A DNA stretch of 64,000 bases from Rhizophlyctis rosea (GCA_027596075.1 JADGJC010000052.1:1-64000); one strand, 5' to 3'. Numbered from the stretch's first letter, positions 22,798-34,440 are shown. Numbers and translations are program-made. Notes: generated by a model not told the origin, from the letters alone.

Positions 22798-25091
22798 TTG
22801 CAAACGAACCAGCGGCTAGCAAATAGTGGTACGGGTTGATGTCGAGGCTCAAAAGCTCTTATGGTTCGAGTTGGCAGACCGAAGGGCGGTCACGCGAGAG
22901 ACGCGTTTTTGAGTGAGGGTGTGTGGTGGACGGACGCGACAAAACGACACGATGACGTTCGAGGAATAGGTGACAGGGCGGAGGGTGGTTTCGATATGAA
23001 AACCGATAATTGTTTGTTGCGCGCGTGGTGTGCTGATGGTGTGTTGGGCGTCGCGGAATTATATGAACATGTAAGCGGGAGGCGTTGAATGATGTATGTG
23101 CGGAGAGGTGGGGTATAGATAATACAAGTAAGACTGTTCAAAAAAGAAATAAATCACGGAAGGGTCTCGGGACTTTGGATTCGTAAGGTGTTTGGCATTC
23201 GGGCATAGAGGTGGTAATGAATTGGACGTAGTATTTATGCGATCATAAAAGCCTGGAGGGTCTGGATAGCGATGCATAGATTAAACAGATAGACCTCGCT
23301 GATCGCTTTTGGATGAGGCGCTTGGGAAGCGAACGAACAGGGTGTAAATTCCCTCAGCATATGCGGCTGATTAAATGTAAAGACGTCAGAGAGGGCCGCG
23401 TAAAAGAAGGCAGCATTTGAGGCTATGAAGAGATCTGAGAATGGGAGAAAAAAAGGTGTCTGCTGCCGTATTGATCCTCGCGATAGGGTTCAAATGACAA
23501 CAAGCAGGAGCATCGTGATAAACATTGCGCACTGCATTGACACGTCGTGTTTGGTTCAGCCATGGCTGTCCAGCAGGAGGATTCCTAAAGAAAACTGTTG
23601 GTTCCGGTCGGGCCGGCACTTTGACCGACGGGCACAAGTCCTTCAAGAGGATGAGCAATGAGAGGAGTTTGTGTACGGGTGGCCGCTTCTGAAGTTGGCG
23701 ACAAAAGCGTTTGGCACCAACATGCGCAACCGTAAACAAAAGGCGACATATGCTTACGTCAGATAGTCCATGATAATTGGCTGGCCTTGCTTGAAAGCCC
23801 GCCTTGTTCTGCGGCGAGATGGGACTGCGTGTTGACCGTGTCGACACTGTGTTCAGATACGGCTGAAAAGCCCTTCTCCTGTTATGTCTATGCGCAGCAT
23901 CTGCGTGCCGTTTTGAGACCAGAAAGCCCGCCAGCTCCGAAGAAGCGCGTGCGCTTCAATCGCAGGCACGCAATCCGAATCTTTATCACGTTCAGCTCCT
24001 TGACGGTGAGGTAAGCAGGTTATCACAATGTCACCTCTCTCGCAGGCAGGGTCTGCAGCTCTCTTGTCTGCTCAACTTTAATGAAAAACATAAAAAATTT
24101 ACGATCCACTAGCAAAGTTCAGATCTGGCGGATCTACGGATTCTTAGTGGGGTCTTGGAACCATAAGTTGTGGTCATTCAGTTATGCATCGTGACAGTAC
24201 ACTTGGGAATCAGTTGGGGATGAGCGACGCTACGGGGCTACTAGCTGGTGTTGGCAATGGATGGTAGGGAGTGAGCTAGCAGAGTGACACAAAACTTTGA
24301 GAACCTCATTTCGAATGGTGACATCCGGAACTTCTCTCCGAAAGAAAATCTAATACAAATCAAAATTTTTGTCGCCTCGATTGTACCATTTGACTATCCT
24401 CCCTCTTCTCCCTTCTCTTTGGTGTCGCTATTCCACCTCCGAAGTGGTGCGACAAACTTTTACCCGGCATTTCAAAGGAAGAGACAGAAGTAAACCCGCT
24501 TTCCAACTCATGAAAAACCGCGCTACTTAGGTATCACTCGCCAGGAGTGATTTGAAAAAAAAATCTTCTCAACACTGAAGTGACTGAACCCACCGACCAC
24601 CTTCGAAGATCACGGTGATATTGACCATACTTTCGGAGACCCGGAGCTGGTACGCCGAAGAGGCGAAATTCGGTAAGATTGGAACCAGCATCATTTACAT
24701 ACATTGTACGTTGGTAGGTTCATCAAACCAAAACTTCAAGGCCGACCCGACATGTTATGGATGGCTAAGCCATAAAGGGGCAGCCAAACTCCCCTTTATT
24801 GCATACTTGTATTGAGGAGCGTAACTGAGAACGGAAGTGGACTAAGTCATCGGGCCCAAGCTGTCATCCCTCGGGGTATCAAGGAAGTCAAGGAAACGCA
24901 GTCGCACGAACACACCCGTGGGTTCATTTGTTTACATCGCAATTCATGTCCGAGCCGGCTGGACTATTGAGGGTGACTCAGTGACTCAAGGAAGCGAAAA
25001 CTTCTCTGACTTCTCTCTCACCCTCCATTTCACCAACACCGTTTCTGATTTTCCGAGGTCCCCACGCCGGCGGCAATTCTGCACATAGGAA
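22798..25091. other. Long intergenic region
   Basis: About 2.3 kb without a supported gene. A 153-codon open frame at 23386-23847 (-) has no recognisable domain and irregular composition, so I did not call it. No repeat or tRNA stands out. Confidence 0.4.
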
Positions 25092-26012
25092 ATGTCAAGA
25101 CTACTACGTTATGTGGATACTCACATCCACCTGGAACATGTAATGAAGCGCCTTGGGAGTCAGTACATCCCGTCCACCAGTGTCGAGTTCTTGGACCAAT
25201 GTCTTCGTCTTCTCCAGGACCCCTCTCCGAATGGCCAAATCTAAGAACCACCTTCCCACCCGAATTCGAAAACTGCATCCAAATTTGCTGCTCAGCTGCC
25301 AGTTTCCCTGCTACACGTGAAGTTCTGATGCACGACCCTACCCTCCGCGTTGCATATGGAATCCACCCCAACTATGTGAAGGACTTCCGTCGCACCGAAG
25401 GCCAGCTACGAGAGGCTCTCAAGCGTCCTGAAACGGTTGCACTGGGGGAGTGCGGGCTAGACCGCTTGGCACAACGAGGGGATGCTGATATCAAACTTCA
25501 GAAGGAGGTGTTCGAGAAGCAGATGGCCATGGCAGTGGAGACTGGATTGCCTTTAGTTGTTCATATACGGGACAGTGAAAAAGAGGGATTGGAGTTGATG
25601 CAGCGGTGCCTGCCGAAGGATCATAAAATCCATTTGCATTGTTTTACGGGGTCCGCCCTGTGGGCTACGCGATTTTTGAAGCATTTTGAGAAGTTGTATG
25701 TCGGGTTCACGGGGGTCATCACTTTCCGAAATGCACAAGAGGTGCAGAGGGCGGTGCGAGAGGTTCCTTTGAACCGATTGCTGGTGGAAACTGATGGGCC
25801 ATGTGAGTTTTCCTTGATTTTTGCTTGACTTTTCCCATCTCATCAGCTTATGAATCCGTCCAGTCATGGCACCAGAGCCCCACAGAGGACAAACTTCCCA
25901 TTCCGGCTTGATTCCCCACACCGTTTCCAAACTGGCAGAACTTCAAGGTGTATCTGAAGAAGAGATGTACAACCACTTGAAACAAAATACAAAAGCAATA
26001 TACGGTTTCTGA
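25092..26012 (+). CDS. TatD-family metal-dependent deoxyribonuclease
   Basis: TatD proteins are TIM-barrel, divalent-metal 3'-5' DNases/RNases linked to DNA repair and apoptosis. Suggested exons are 25092..25162, 25246..25802 and 25864..26012 (258 residues, in phase). Metal-site motifs are visible: VDTHIHLEH near the start, VAYGIHPNYV, ALGECGLDRLAQ with the Glu, LVVHIRDSEKEG, HCFTGS and LLVETDGPFMAPEPHRGQ. The last exon continues to a conserved-looking helical end (NHLKQNTKAIYGF). The first intron boundary is the weak point: without it the frame breaks near 25200. The gene converges on prefoldin 2, with 109 bases between the stops. Confidence 0.88.
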
Positions 26013-26121
26013 TTCCGCAAGCAGATGCTGGGTGACAGCGATGCAACTTCGGGCTGCAGCTGTTGAGGATTTGCTGGTTGGGGGTATTTGAGGAGCTCGT
26101 GTTCGTCGCGTGGTTTCACGA

Positions 26122-26704
26122 TCAGTCCCGTATTTGCACGTTCCACTTCTTTTGGAACGCCTGCACCTCTTCTTCCTTCCGCTTGTACTGTGCTGTTAGT
26201 TGTTTAATGATGTTCTGAATCTACGGGACGGAACCGAACGTGTCGTTAGCCTGCAAAATAATGGCATCTTCAAACCGGCTGTTCAAGCAACATTACCCCA
26301 TCCATATTTGCCGTCACTGCTGGCAACACATCTCCCACCGTCCGTTCTACCAAAATGCCGCCCACCAATCTGAAACACTTCCGCTCTGCGCTTAGGGGTG
26401 AAATTGTGTCGATGACGAGTCTATTTGACGTTATTGTTACGTTCTCATCGTCGTCGAAGTAAGCTGAAACCCAATACATACTGATGCTCGTCCCTCTCCA
26501 TTTCAAGCTCCCCGACCTTTGACGCCACCGCGTTCATTTCTTGCTTCATAGCGTTGATCTAAAGGTCGGTCTTTTTAGCGGTCTGAAGGAACGAAATATT
26601 GTGCTGGAAGTACCAACCTGGTTTAAGATTTCCTGATCACTTGGCCGCTTTTCCTGAGGTGCAGCGGCCTTCTTGACAGTTCCGGGTGAGAAAGCGGTCG
26701 TCAT
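26122..26704 (-). CDS. Prefoldin subunit 2
   Basis: A beta-type subunit of the hexameric prefoldin chaperone, which hands unfolded actin and tubulin to CCT. Exons 26618..26704, 26482..26558, 26297..26420 and 26122..26220 give 128 residues. Family hallmarks are clear: SKVGELEMERDEHQLVID, RKCFRLVGGILVERTVGDVL and the C-terminal helix IQNIIKQLTAQYKRKEEEVQ. The N- and C-terminal helices form the expected coiled coil around a central beta hairpin. The ATG at 26704 starts MTTAFSPG; earlier in-frame codons look non-coding. Its partners tubulin and actin are also served by the TTLL enzyme and p23 in this window, but that is coincidence. Confidence 0.94.
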
Positions 26705-27249
26705 CCTTATGTTTGTTATGACCAAAAAGTCCTCGATGGTCAAAGTTGAGTTTCTTGCGATGTGCTGAAGTTTGAAGCTGAGAATTTTGTAAAGTTTAAG
26801 GAAGGGGTGTTCTGGTTGGTGTTGACTGGTGCCGATTAGATCCGGCTGTAGAAAATGTCGTACACGCCACCCATCACCGCAAGTCCAGGCGTGCGCCCGC
26901 CTCAACTATGAACCTAACCCACACTTTGACCTGATCTAAAAGACCCATTCACTGCATCGTCACCTTGTTCTTCTGCTGTCGCACCTATTCGTTGCTTACA
27001 TAGGTCCGAAAGCTCTGTCGCTCAACGTCTGGCAAAGTGGCAATAGTTGATATTGTCTAATACACTTTCTGGAGCAGCTCCTAGCTCTGGGTTCGCTGAG
27101 CTTTGGTTTTCTTTCATTGGCATACTACTTTGAACTCTTTGAGGACCCTCCCACTGGCGTTATTTGAAGGATTCAGATTGGCGCGCGCAAATCGGTCTCT
27201 CCTACATTTAGTCAGAAGACCGATCCTAGTCAGAAGCCCGTTTTCGTCA

Positions 27250-27686
27250 ATGGCAGCCAAGAAGGATTTGACCGGAGGAGCTGCAGACAAGCCATCATGG
27301 CATGAAGCACATAAGAAAGCATTGGAGGCATGTAGCTCGTTTTTTTTGGATGCAATGTCATGGGTCGCTCACCCTCAACAAAGGACAGGATGGGGAAGAG
27401 ACATACGTAGATCCAGAAACCGGCTACATGGTTTTCACAGAACTTTCTCACAAGGCGCGAGGTTACTGTTGCGGGAATAAATGCAGGTAGGTACATCCAC
27501 ACACATGGTTCATAACCCGGCACGACACTGCACGCAGCCGAAAGCTAAGCTTGATGCCACCCAATTAGACATTGTCCGTATAATTACAAAAATGTCGGGA
27601 AGCCCGCGCAAATACAAGCTGATGTGAAGGCTGCCAAAGAGATGAAACGATTGGAGGGCAATGTTAGCAGCGACGAGGATTGGTAG
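27250..27686 (+). CDS. DUF5522-family protein
   Basis: Small conserved protein of unknown function. The hallmark reads YVDPETGYMVFTE, then RGYCCGNKCRHCPYNY, a Cys/His cluster typical of the family and probably metal-binding. Exon pieces: 27250..~27331 (MAAKKDLTGGAADKPSWHEA), an exon ending at 27486, and 27569..27686, ending VSSDEDW. The first intron is unclear: the only GT donor (27332) joined to either nearby AG gives TGA at the junction. An alternative ATG at 27302 runs straight into the domain in one frame and avoids this. The upstream in-frame sequence is Arg-rich but has no ATG. Confidence 0.7.
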
Positions 27687-27875
27687 ATAGTCTACAGCCG
27701 GGCACCACACAATGACAAGATTAGATACTCCGGTCATAAATTACATATATTGTATATAGTCTTTATGTACAGCTGACACCCATTATCTATCATATTTACC
27801 CTAATGAATAGCATTGGAATCCTCAATCTTATTCCCCTTATCAAAGTGCAAGGTCGAGAGGGGGCATTTCAGAGT

Positions 27876-28421
27876 TCAATCCCCTGAAGAAGACCGTTCC
27901 CCACGAGGCACAAAGGCAATGACAGCAGCTCCAAGGAGAGCAATACATGCGCCTACAACATCCCATCTATCCGGCGTCCGCCTCTCAACCGCCCAACCCC
28001 AGAGTAAGCTCAACAATATGAACACTCCCCCATAAGTCGCGAAACCCCTCGCGAAAGGCAGCACCAAAGCGGTCATGATCGTCCCGTAAAGTGTCAGAAT
28101 AACAGCTCCCGGAAGCCATAACCACGAAGTTTTGTTCTCTCGGAGTGTTTGCCATATTAGGTATCCGCCTCCTATTTCGCATATTCCGGCGATGAGGAGG
28201 ATGAGGAGAGTGTAGAAGATTCGGGAGGGAGTGTTGGGGAGAGTTGTGGTGTAGAAGTTGAAGAGTTTGTCTGTGTATGTTTCGGAAGGAGGTGAATCGG
28301 TGACTTGCAGGAGTTGCATCTTGCTAGAAGCTGCGCTAGGTGAAGAGTGCTCCTTGCATTGCTGGCATTCTTTTGCAAGGAGGACATCAAAAGGGAGAGA
28401 AATTGCAATTTGGCCACTCAT
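27876..28421 (-). CDS. YnfA/UPF0060-like small membrane protein
   Basis: Intronless, 181 residues from the ATG at 28421; a later ATG gives about 140. The C-terminal ~110 residues have four hydrophobic segments and the family features as I recall them: LLIAGICEIGGGYLIWQTLR, then YGTIMTALVLP, then ATYGGVFILLSLLWGWAVE, then DRWDVVGACIALLGAAVI and a short charged tail. YnfA proteins are best known in bacteria as small four-helix transporter-like proteins. The 70-residue N-terminal extension (Ser/Thr-rich, with CQQCKEH) is not part of the family. It could be a targeting or cytosolic region. A function in this fungus is unknown. Confidence 0.82.
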   Translation of the reverse strand: MSGQIAISLPFDVLLAKECQQCKEHSSPSAASSKMQLLQVTDSPPSETYTDKLFNFYTTTLPNTPSRIFYTLLILLIAGICEIGGGYLIWQTLRENKTSWLWLPGAVILTLYGTIMTALVLPFARGFATYGGVFILLSLLWGWAVERRTPDRWDVVGACIALLGAAVIAFVPRGERSSSGD

Positions 28422-28729
28422 GAACGGCGAACGCCACACCCCTGTGCTTGCAAGTCACGTGAAAACCTAAATCAGTCGGATTCGGTTTTACCTATTCTTA
28501 TTCTTGTGGTTTCCCCACCCATAACTCCGCATGTGGGCATGTGCCAAAGATATGCATGGTCAACGCAGGATGTCTCGACCCATCTATTCCAAAACACCAC
28601 CAATCAAATTGGAGCAGCCTGCGACAAGGCACCAACTATCCATCGAAATTGCACACATTTTTGAATTCCGTATGCACATTGAAATAGTCAAAGAAGTTTA
28701 TATACATCTGGAGATGGAGACTCTTTGCT

Positions 28730-29529
28730 TCATTCCTTCTTCTCGTCATCCCCTTCCAATGGGGGCATGTCTTCCTCATCGTCGGAATCTTCTTCGTTAG
28801 CACCCTGGTCAATGGATGAGTTGGGTCTACATCATCGAGCTTATGACCCGCAACCTCAACACTTACCCCGAAATCCATATCTCCCATCCCTCCCATTCCT
28901 CCCAATCCACCCATACCACCCATTCCACCCAAACCGCCCATGCCGCCCATGCCGCCCATACCGCCCATACCGCCCATACCGCCGAAGTTCTGGAATTGGG
29001 ACATGTCCAAGCCATCAAAGCCAGCACCGCTTTTCTCCTCGTCCTCCTCATCCTCATCCTTCCATTTCGAAAAGTCCGTCTTCAAGAAATTGGGTTTCTT
29101 GCTCTCCTTTTGCAGGCGGGGCCAGTATTCTTGACCCTTCTCCTTCTTTGCCAAGACGAACGCGACGGTACGACCGGACTTGTTGATTTTGGAAGCCTAT
29201 TCGCGTCATTGTTCAGTAAAATCGCTTGGAAAGAGCCCTCTCCGATTGTCGGATCATACCTCTGGGTCCACCTCCTTGTTGAATTCAAGTTCGAATTTAT
29301 AATGCTTTCCTGCCGATTCGCCGTCGAAAGAAAGCTTGGTAGGCTGGAGATCGATCTTGGGATCCTTCACGTCAGAGACGTTGATCGTGAGGAAGATCTC
29401 ATCGGTCCGTTGAGCCCAGAGGACTTCAGGGGTCAAAACGGGGTTGCTATTACAACGTTGGAAGGTGTCAGACTTCTGTGTTGTTGTGTTCATACAGCAA
29501 CTTTTCCCAGTAACTTACGAGGCAGCCAT
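28730..29529 (-). CDS. p23/Sba1 Hsp90 co-chaperone
   Basis: p23 binds ATP-bound Hsp90 through a CS domain and slows its cycle. Exons 29519..29529, 29260..29446, 28867..29196 and 28730..28804 give 200 residues in phase. The CS domain runs from NPVLTPEVLWAQRTDEIFLT through KDPKIDLQPTKLSFDG and KKEKGQEYWPRLQKESKKP, with the p23 signature LKTDFSKWKDEDEED. A Gly-Gly-Met repeat of about 12 units follows, as in fungal Sba1 proteins. The acidic tail is EEDSDDEEDMPPLEGDD. The short first exon (MAAS) is preceded in frame by another possible exon (see 29578-29943). Confidence 0.93.
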
Positions 29530-29577
29530 CATCTGTACGGTCGAAACGTGTTCTGTTAGATGGAAAGTTGGAATGAT

Positions 29578-29943
29578 CTACAAGTTCCAAGTTAGTTCAC
29601 AGTCGACAAGAGGATTGGCTTGAACACCAATAGTTTTCCACTCACTTACAGCGTCAGATAACAACAGCCGCAATGTTTGAATGTTTGCGATTGCAAATTG
29701 CAAGTGTGGGGTAAAGTTGCCGCATTTGTTGGTCTTGAAGCTTCTTGTTGTTTCCAGGAAGGACCGGCGATGCCACGTGATTTGTGGCTTCGGTGCCACG
29801 TTGCGTCCATCACCTCGGACATCCTGAACTTCCCACTCTGAGGTCTGGTTCAAGAATGCTGAAGAAAGTGTTTCCCACCCGGACTCGTCGAACCATCTCA
29901 TCGTGATGTAGCGCCTGCCCATTGCGGTTGGTAAAGGGCTCAT
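29578..29943 (-). CDS. Unassigned exon upstream of p23
   Basis: Not recognised. The ATG at 29943 opens 98 codons with protein-like composition (MRWFDESGWETLSSAFLNQT, QFAIANIQTLRLLLSD) up to a GTAAGT donor at 29649. Spliced to the acceptor just after 29577, it would continue in frame through MAAS into p23. It could be an N-terminal extension of p23, a separate short gene, or a chance frame. The start lies one base from the ATG of the plus-strand gene at 29945, so at least one of the two start assignments is doubtful. Confidence 0.35.
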   Translation of the reverse strand: MSPLPTAMGRRYITMRWFDESGWETLSSAFLNQTSEWEVQDVRGDGRNVAPKPQITWHRRSFLETTRSFKTNKCGNFTPHLQFAIANIQTLRLLLSDAVSEWKTIGVQANPLVDCELTWNL

Positions 29944-29944
29944 T

Positions 29945-31243
29945 ATGGACTTGTTAGCCTTTCTGACTGCGCAGCCATACTTTCTTCATCTTTCGTGCCA
30001 GTCCGCAACCTCAACTTCCACTTCAGCAAAACGATCTCCGGTCCAGGTATTGTTCAACGGCTCTTGCTGCTTCGCGTTATCCGACGTCCACGGTAAGGGT
30101 AAGTAGTACAATTTGTTGGACTCATTTTTTGACAGCGTTTTAAGATCCAGACAACGGTACCCCGGTCCTTATTCATTTTTCTTCGACTGATACGGGCGGG
30201 GATGTTTCAACGGACGAAACTACGATAGTGAGCCCAAAAGGTTTTCATTGGAGTACAACGAGTCATTGATTGCATTCTGAAGGATTTTCGCATCTGCGCT
30301 GGCATTCTCAATGGGCGAAGAGCGTTGATCTTTGGATTCTCGTCGCAACAGCACAGTGGGGCAGAGTCATCTGCCTTCCAATACTATGCCGTTGATCTCA
30401 GCACCATTTCTCGTTTGATCGCACCAAAAGCTGAAAAGTCAGACCGTCCGCCATCAGCGTTCTTGGCTTTTCCAACTCTCCAGTTGATTTTCTTTCCGAC
30501 AGATCAAACAACATGGTGGGAAGGCGCGTCGCAAATCAACAGGTTTGTTTCTTCTGAAGTATAGGGATATTTGCGTTTGGTTTAATTCAAGGATGTGACA
30601 GCACCATCAAGAAAATGTTTGAGTCTGTGACTGAAGAGGACGGCTCCATTGAGACGGGACATATTTCAACGATGGACGGGCTTGACCTGGTTCTAGAGGA
30701 AGAGGCCAGCTCGCATTCGGTTCGAAAAAGAATAGAACGGCAGCAAGCGGGTTGGAATGTTTTACTCGAAAGTGTTGCGACGTTGAATGATTCGCTTGTG
30801 GTGGGAAGTCTCCCATACGCCTCCGTCGCGTCTCCTTTCAATCGGTTGGTGCGTATGCTGATGAATAGTGAGACTCTCACAACTGCCCCCGCGTGGTACT
30901 CAAATGACTGTAACTAGGCCGCTTCGGCAGATTGTTTGCGTCCGCAACCAGACAATGGTCAAGGCACGCAGGAACTTCGTAATATGGTACTGCCATTATG
31001 TTCATGCTGTCGTAAATACGGCTGTACTGATCATACCCGCAGCATCTAGATCTGAGGAGTCGAATGAGAAGTGTTCTTGACAGAAGAGACGAAATGTCCG
31101 TCGAAGCAGCATCAGTAGAATTGAGGGACACCATTATTTCAGTAAGCTGTCACCGATCCCATCGTTTTCAATCTGCTTCTCATCGGTCACAGGTACAGCA
31201 ATGGTACCAACTAGATCTTGCGCATACACTATCATCCATTTGA
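29945..31243 (+). CDS. Hypothetical five-exon protein with one apparent frameshift
   Basis: Not recognised. Exons 29945..30092, 30145..30542, 30602..30909, 31050..31141 and 31193..31243 join in phase if one base is removed from the AAAA run at about 30226, giving 331 residues. Segments include TPVLIHFSSTDTGGDVSTDE, VFIGVQRVIDCILKDFRICA, AFLAFPTLQLIFFPTDQ and GLDLVLEEEASSHSVRKRIE. The C-terminal end, RSRMRSVLDRRDEMSVEAAS onward, looks amphipathic and helical. All the splice sites used are acceptable GT-AG. The start is uncertain because it abuts the divergent frame at 29943. Confidence 0.5.
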
Positions 31244-31253
31244 CCAATATACC

Positions 31254-31836
31254 ATGTTGTCGTTAGCCTTGTTTGACAGTGTAATGCACACATGATTGTC
31301 CATTGAAGTTGCTTTGGACAAAGAGAGCTAAAGAGTCTTCGTCAGTCAATCCTAACTACCCTACAACGGGCATCTCAGATGGCAGAATAATACGAGGAAT
31401 CGATTGGATTATACAACAATTATCCAATACAACAGGTCATCAAGTTATCATGCTCATGCTCATGTTCGCCATATACATTTGGGACATTTGGGTTGTCAGA
31501 AACACTGTACTTGACTTCTGAATAGGAAAGGTGTTCCAGAAATGTGACTAATGTGCTGGCTCCAGGTCGAGCCGGGTCCAGTGAACGTGCCAGCGCGGCG
31601 GCCAGGCACGCCGCAGGGTGAGCAATATAAGGCTGTTGGAGGCTGCAGCATTGCTTTTACCCTCGTTGTTCGTCAACCCGCCGGTTGATAGTCAACCAGC
31701 TTGAGAGCCGTAAAAACCTTCCTGAAAGCTGCTGGGGTCTTGGACGACCGTACGAGGAAACAGATCTTCTTTGTTTATTACCTTGTTTACATATCAAAAA
31801 ACCTACAAAAAAGTAAATAGTATCTACGACCTCTAA
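31254..31836. other. Intergenic region upstream of STRAP gene
   Basis: No gene supported. A short imperfect palindrome (GGTTGATAGTCAACC, near 31683) is the only feature noted. It must contain the promoter of the WD40 gene. Confidence 0.4.
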
Positions 31837-33148
31837 ATGCTAGCACAGAAGCAACCGCAAGGGCCTCCCAACCCGCCTACCAAGCGGTCTCCCACTCCAC
31901 AGGAGTCTACAACGACTCCTGGACCGAAGCAAATTCCACTTACCTGTACTGGTCATACCCGACCGGTCGTCGACCTAGGGTTCTCATCCTTCACGTACAC
32001 GGGCGATTTCTTTCTGATCAGCGCATGCAAAGGTATCAACACTTGCCTACCTGTCAATCTCGCCTACCTGCCTTTTTCTCACGCTCACCTTGAACAGACT
32101 CAATCCCCATATTACGACGCGGCAACACTGGCGACTGGGTGGGGAGCTTCTCTGGACATAAAGGAGCGGTCTGGTCAGCTCGACTCTCACGAGACGCCAC
32201 CCTTTCCGTTACCGGTTCCGCGGACTTCACAGCAAAAGTTTGGAACAATGTTACTGGACAACCGACCGTCACGCTGAACCACTCCCACGTCGTACGTGCG
32301 GTGGACATATCCGACGAGGGACGCTATGTCCTTACTGCTGGCTATGAGAAGAAGATTCGGATTTTCGATCTGCAAAGTGATCCTGCTACTGAGGCCATCA
32401 GGACGCTGGAAGGGTGCCAGAGCGAGGTGAAGACTGCGCTTTTGGATGGGGAGCACGGGTAAGTGTGAATGTATTTATTGACGTGAGGCATGATTGTGAG
32501 GAACCTTCAAACTGAACCATTTTGGAACTCTCCCTTTAGCTTGGTGTTCGCAGGCGATTCCAAACTCCTACGCGTGTGGGATCTGCGAACCTCGACTCAA
32601 GTCAACACCCGTGAATTCGATTCGGAAATCACAAGCCTTCGTTTCTCATGGGACAAAAAATTCATCATTTGCACTTCTGGGAAGACAGTCTACTTCTATA
32701 ATGCCGTGACGTAAGTGGATGATGTTGTCGGTTGGATCGGGCAAACCTTCAAAAGGCCGCATTGGCTAAAACGTGTTTTGAATACGCAGCGCTGCACTCG
32801 AAAAACAATTCGACACCTCCATCTCCGTCTCTTCCGCATCATTACACCCGTCCGGAACCAAATTCGTCTGCGGAGGAAGCAGTGACCTCTGGGTTCGGAC
32901 GTATGATTGGGCAACAGGGCAAGAGCAAGGTAAGCTTTTTACGTACACAGCCAATGTGAAGAAACATCATGCTTATTGTCTTCGTTCATGATTTTGCAGA
33001 GGTATACAAAGGTCACCACGGACCCATCCACTGTGTGAGTTACAGTCCTGACGGACATTTGTATGCGACGGGAAGTGAAGACGGCACCGTGAGACTGTGG
33101 CAGACGGTACCGGGCATAGCCTATGGACTTTGGGAAAAGCAGGGGTGA
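31837..33148 (+). CDS. STRAP/UNRIP-type WD40 repeat protein
   Basis: WD40 propeller of the serine/threonine kinase receptor-associated protein family, which in animals works with the SMN complex and in cap-independent translation. Exons 31837..32032, 32098..32458, 32540..32710, 32790..32929 and 33000..33148 give 338 residues, all in phase. Blades are visible at [76 protein letters not shown] and [20 protein letters not shown], ending [10 protein letters not shown]. The N-terminal 30 residues are Pro/Thr-rich. The length matches the family. Confidence 0.93.
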
Positions 33149-34440
33149 TGCAGGGAGAATGTTGTGGTTGGGTGGGGTGAAGGGTGGCAGGAGCGATGAT
33201 GAAGGTGCGATGATGAAGGTGTAGGACTTAATACCCAGGAATAATAGGAATGCTGCTTGAGGAAACATTGAGCTGGTGTTTTTGCGAGGGGATGACTGGT
33301 ACATGCATAACTGTGGCGGAAGTTGTTACACACTTATTGGCTCTTGCGTTATAATGATGGGTCTGCAGGTATGGTAACGGATGAAAGCTAATGATTGCAT
33401 GTTCCTCTTTAACTCAAAACGTACGTATTATATTACATGAACACCGATTACATGAAGATCCATTACATATATAACCTCTTGACGAATTCGTTTGCCTGAG
33501 TTTGCTTCCAATCGTGCTGGACCTGGAAATGTGCTGCCGCCACTAACCATTGAAGATGCCATCCGTTTAGACACTTACGTTTTATGCAGTCGGGCCTAGC
33601 CTTTGACCTCACTCCAGCGGGCACAGCGACACCACCCATTGTTACCCCGCAACCACGTGATAACGAATGATGCCGCGGCCGTCTTGCCGATTCATCTTGC
33701 TGTGTAGCATCCATCAAACCACTTGAATGATATAATGATGCCCCTGTATAGGAATGGAGGAGATCAATGCAATAATGCACAATGGACCCGACTGCGAGAG
33801 AACGAAACGCCGGCAACCTACCAGTGTATGGCTGTCGAAGTAGCCGACCTCCACGTAACCGGTCTGCGAACCCCAAACACAATCCGTCCACCTCATGTGC
33901 AGGTAGAACCGGGTTCGAGCTACGTGTACCCGGGCCCTATCTTCGATGAACCCCAAAAAGGAGATCAGGGGGTGACTGGAAAAGATACACGCAGCCGTTG
34001 CAGAGGGTTTCCTGAGCGGTGAATAACACCGTTAGTGCTGAACCATATATTGTTCTGGACCCAGGTAAAGTTAGTGGCGGCAGCAGAGTTAGTATGAGGA
34101 GTTAGTATGAAGCGTCAGTATCGGATGGCAGGTTAGGCTGAATGGAGTGAAAGTTGAAAGAAAAGGGAGGCAATTGGTATCGCAGGAGGAAGTGCTGAAG
34201 GGGCATTGTGTCGTGGACTGCAATTCTGTTTTGAAAATCAGGATCGCTGCAACTCTGTTTTGAAAATCAGGATCGCTGCTGACGTAAGATGTGCAGTCTG
34301 CGGTGGCACAGCACCGTGTCAATCACACACATCACGAACCAATTGAAATGCGCAGCCTTTCCCAATCACTTCCCTTCTTGCTTCTCCAGACAGCGAAATC
34401 TCTCACCGCAGTGGTGTTTCATCAAAAGAAATAGTGAGAT
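33149..34440. other. Intergenic region with a 29-bp duplication
   Basis: About 1.3 kb without a supported gene. Open frames of 80-142 codons between 33463 and 34022 on both strands lack domains. A direct duplication is listed separately at 34218-34275. Confidence 0.4.
34218..34275. repeat. 29-bp tandem duplication
   Basis: Two copies starting at 34218 and 34247 differ at one position and share CTGTTTTGAAAATCAGGATC. It sits about 170 bases upstream of the chromatin-protein gene at 34441. Confidence 0.85.

Noticed and set aside
23386..23847. 153-codon open frame on the minus strand
   Set aside because: No domain, irregular composition and no splice partners; probably chance.
33463..34022. Open frames on both strands between STRAP and the chromatin gene
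   Set aside because: They overlap each other, have no motif, and neither looks more coding than the other.
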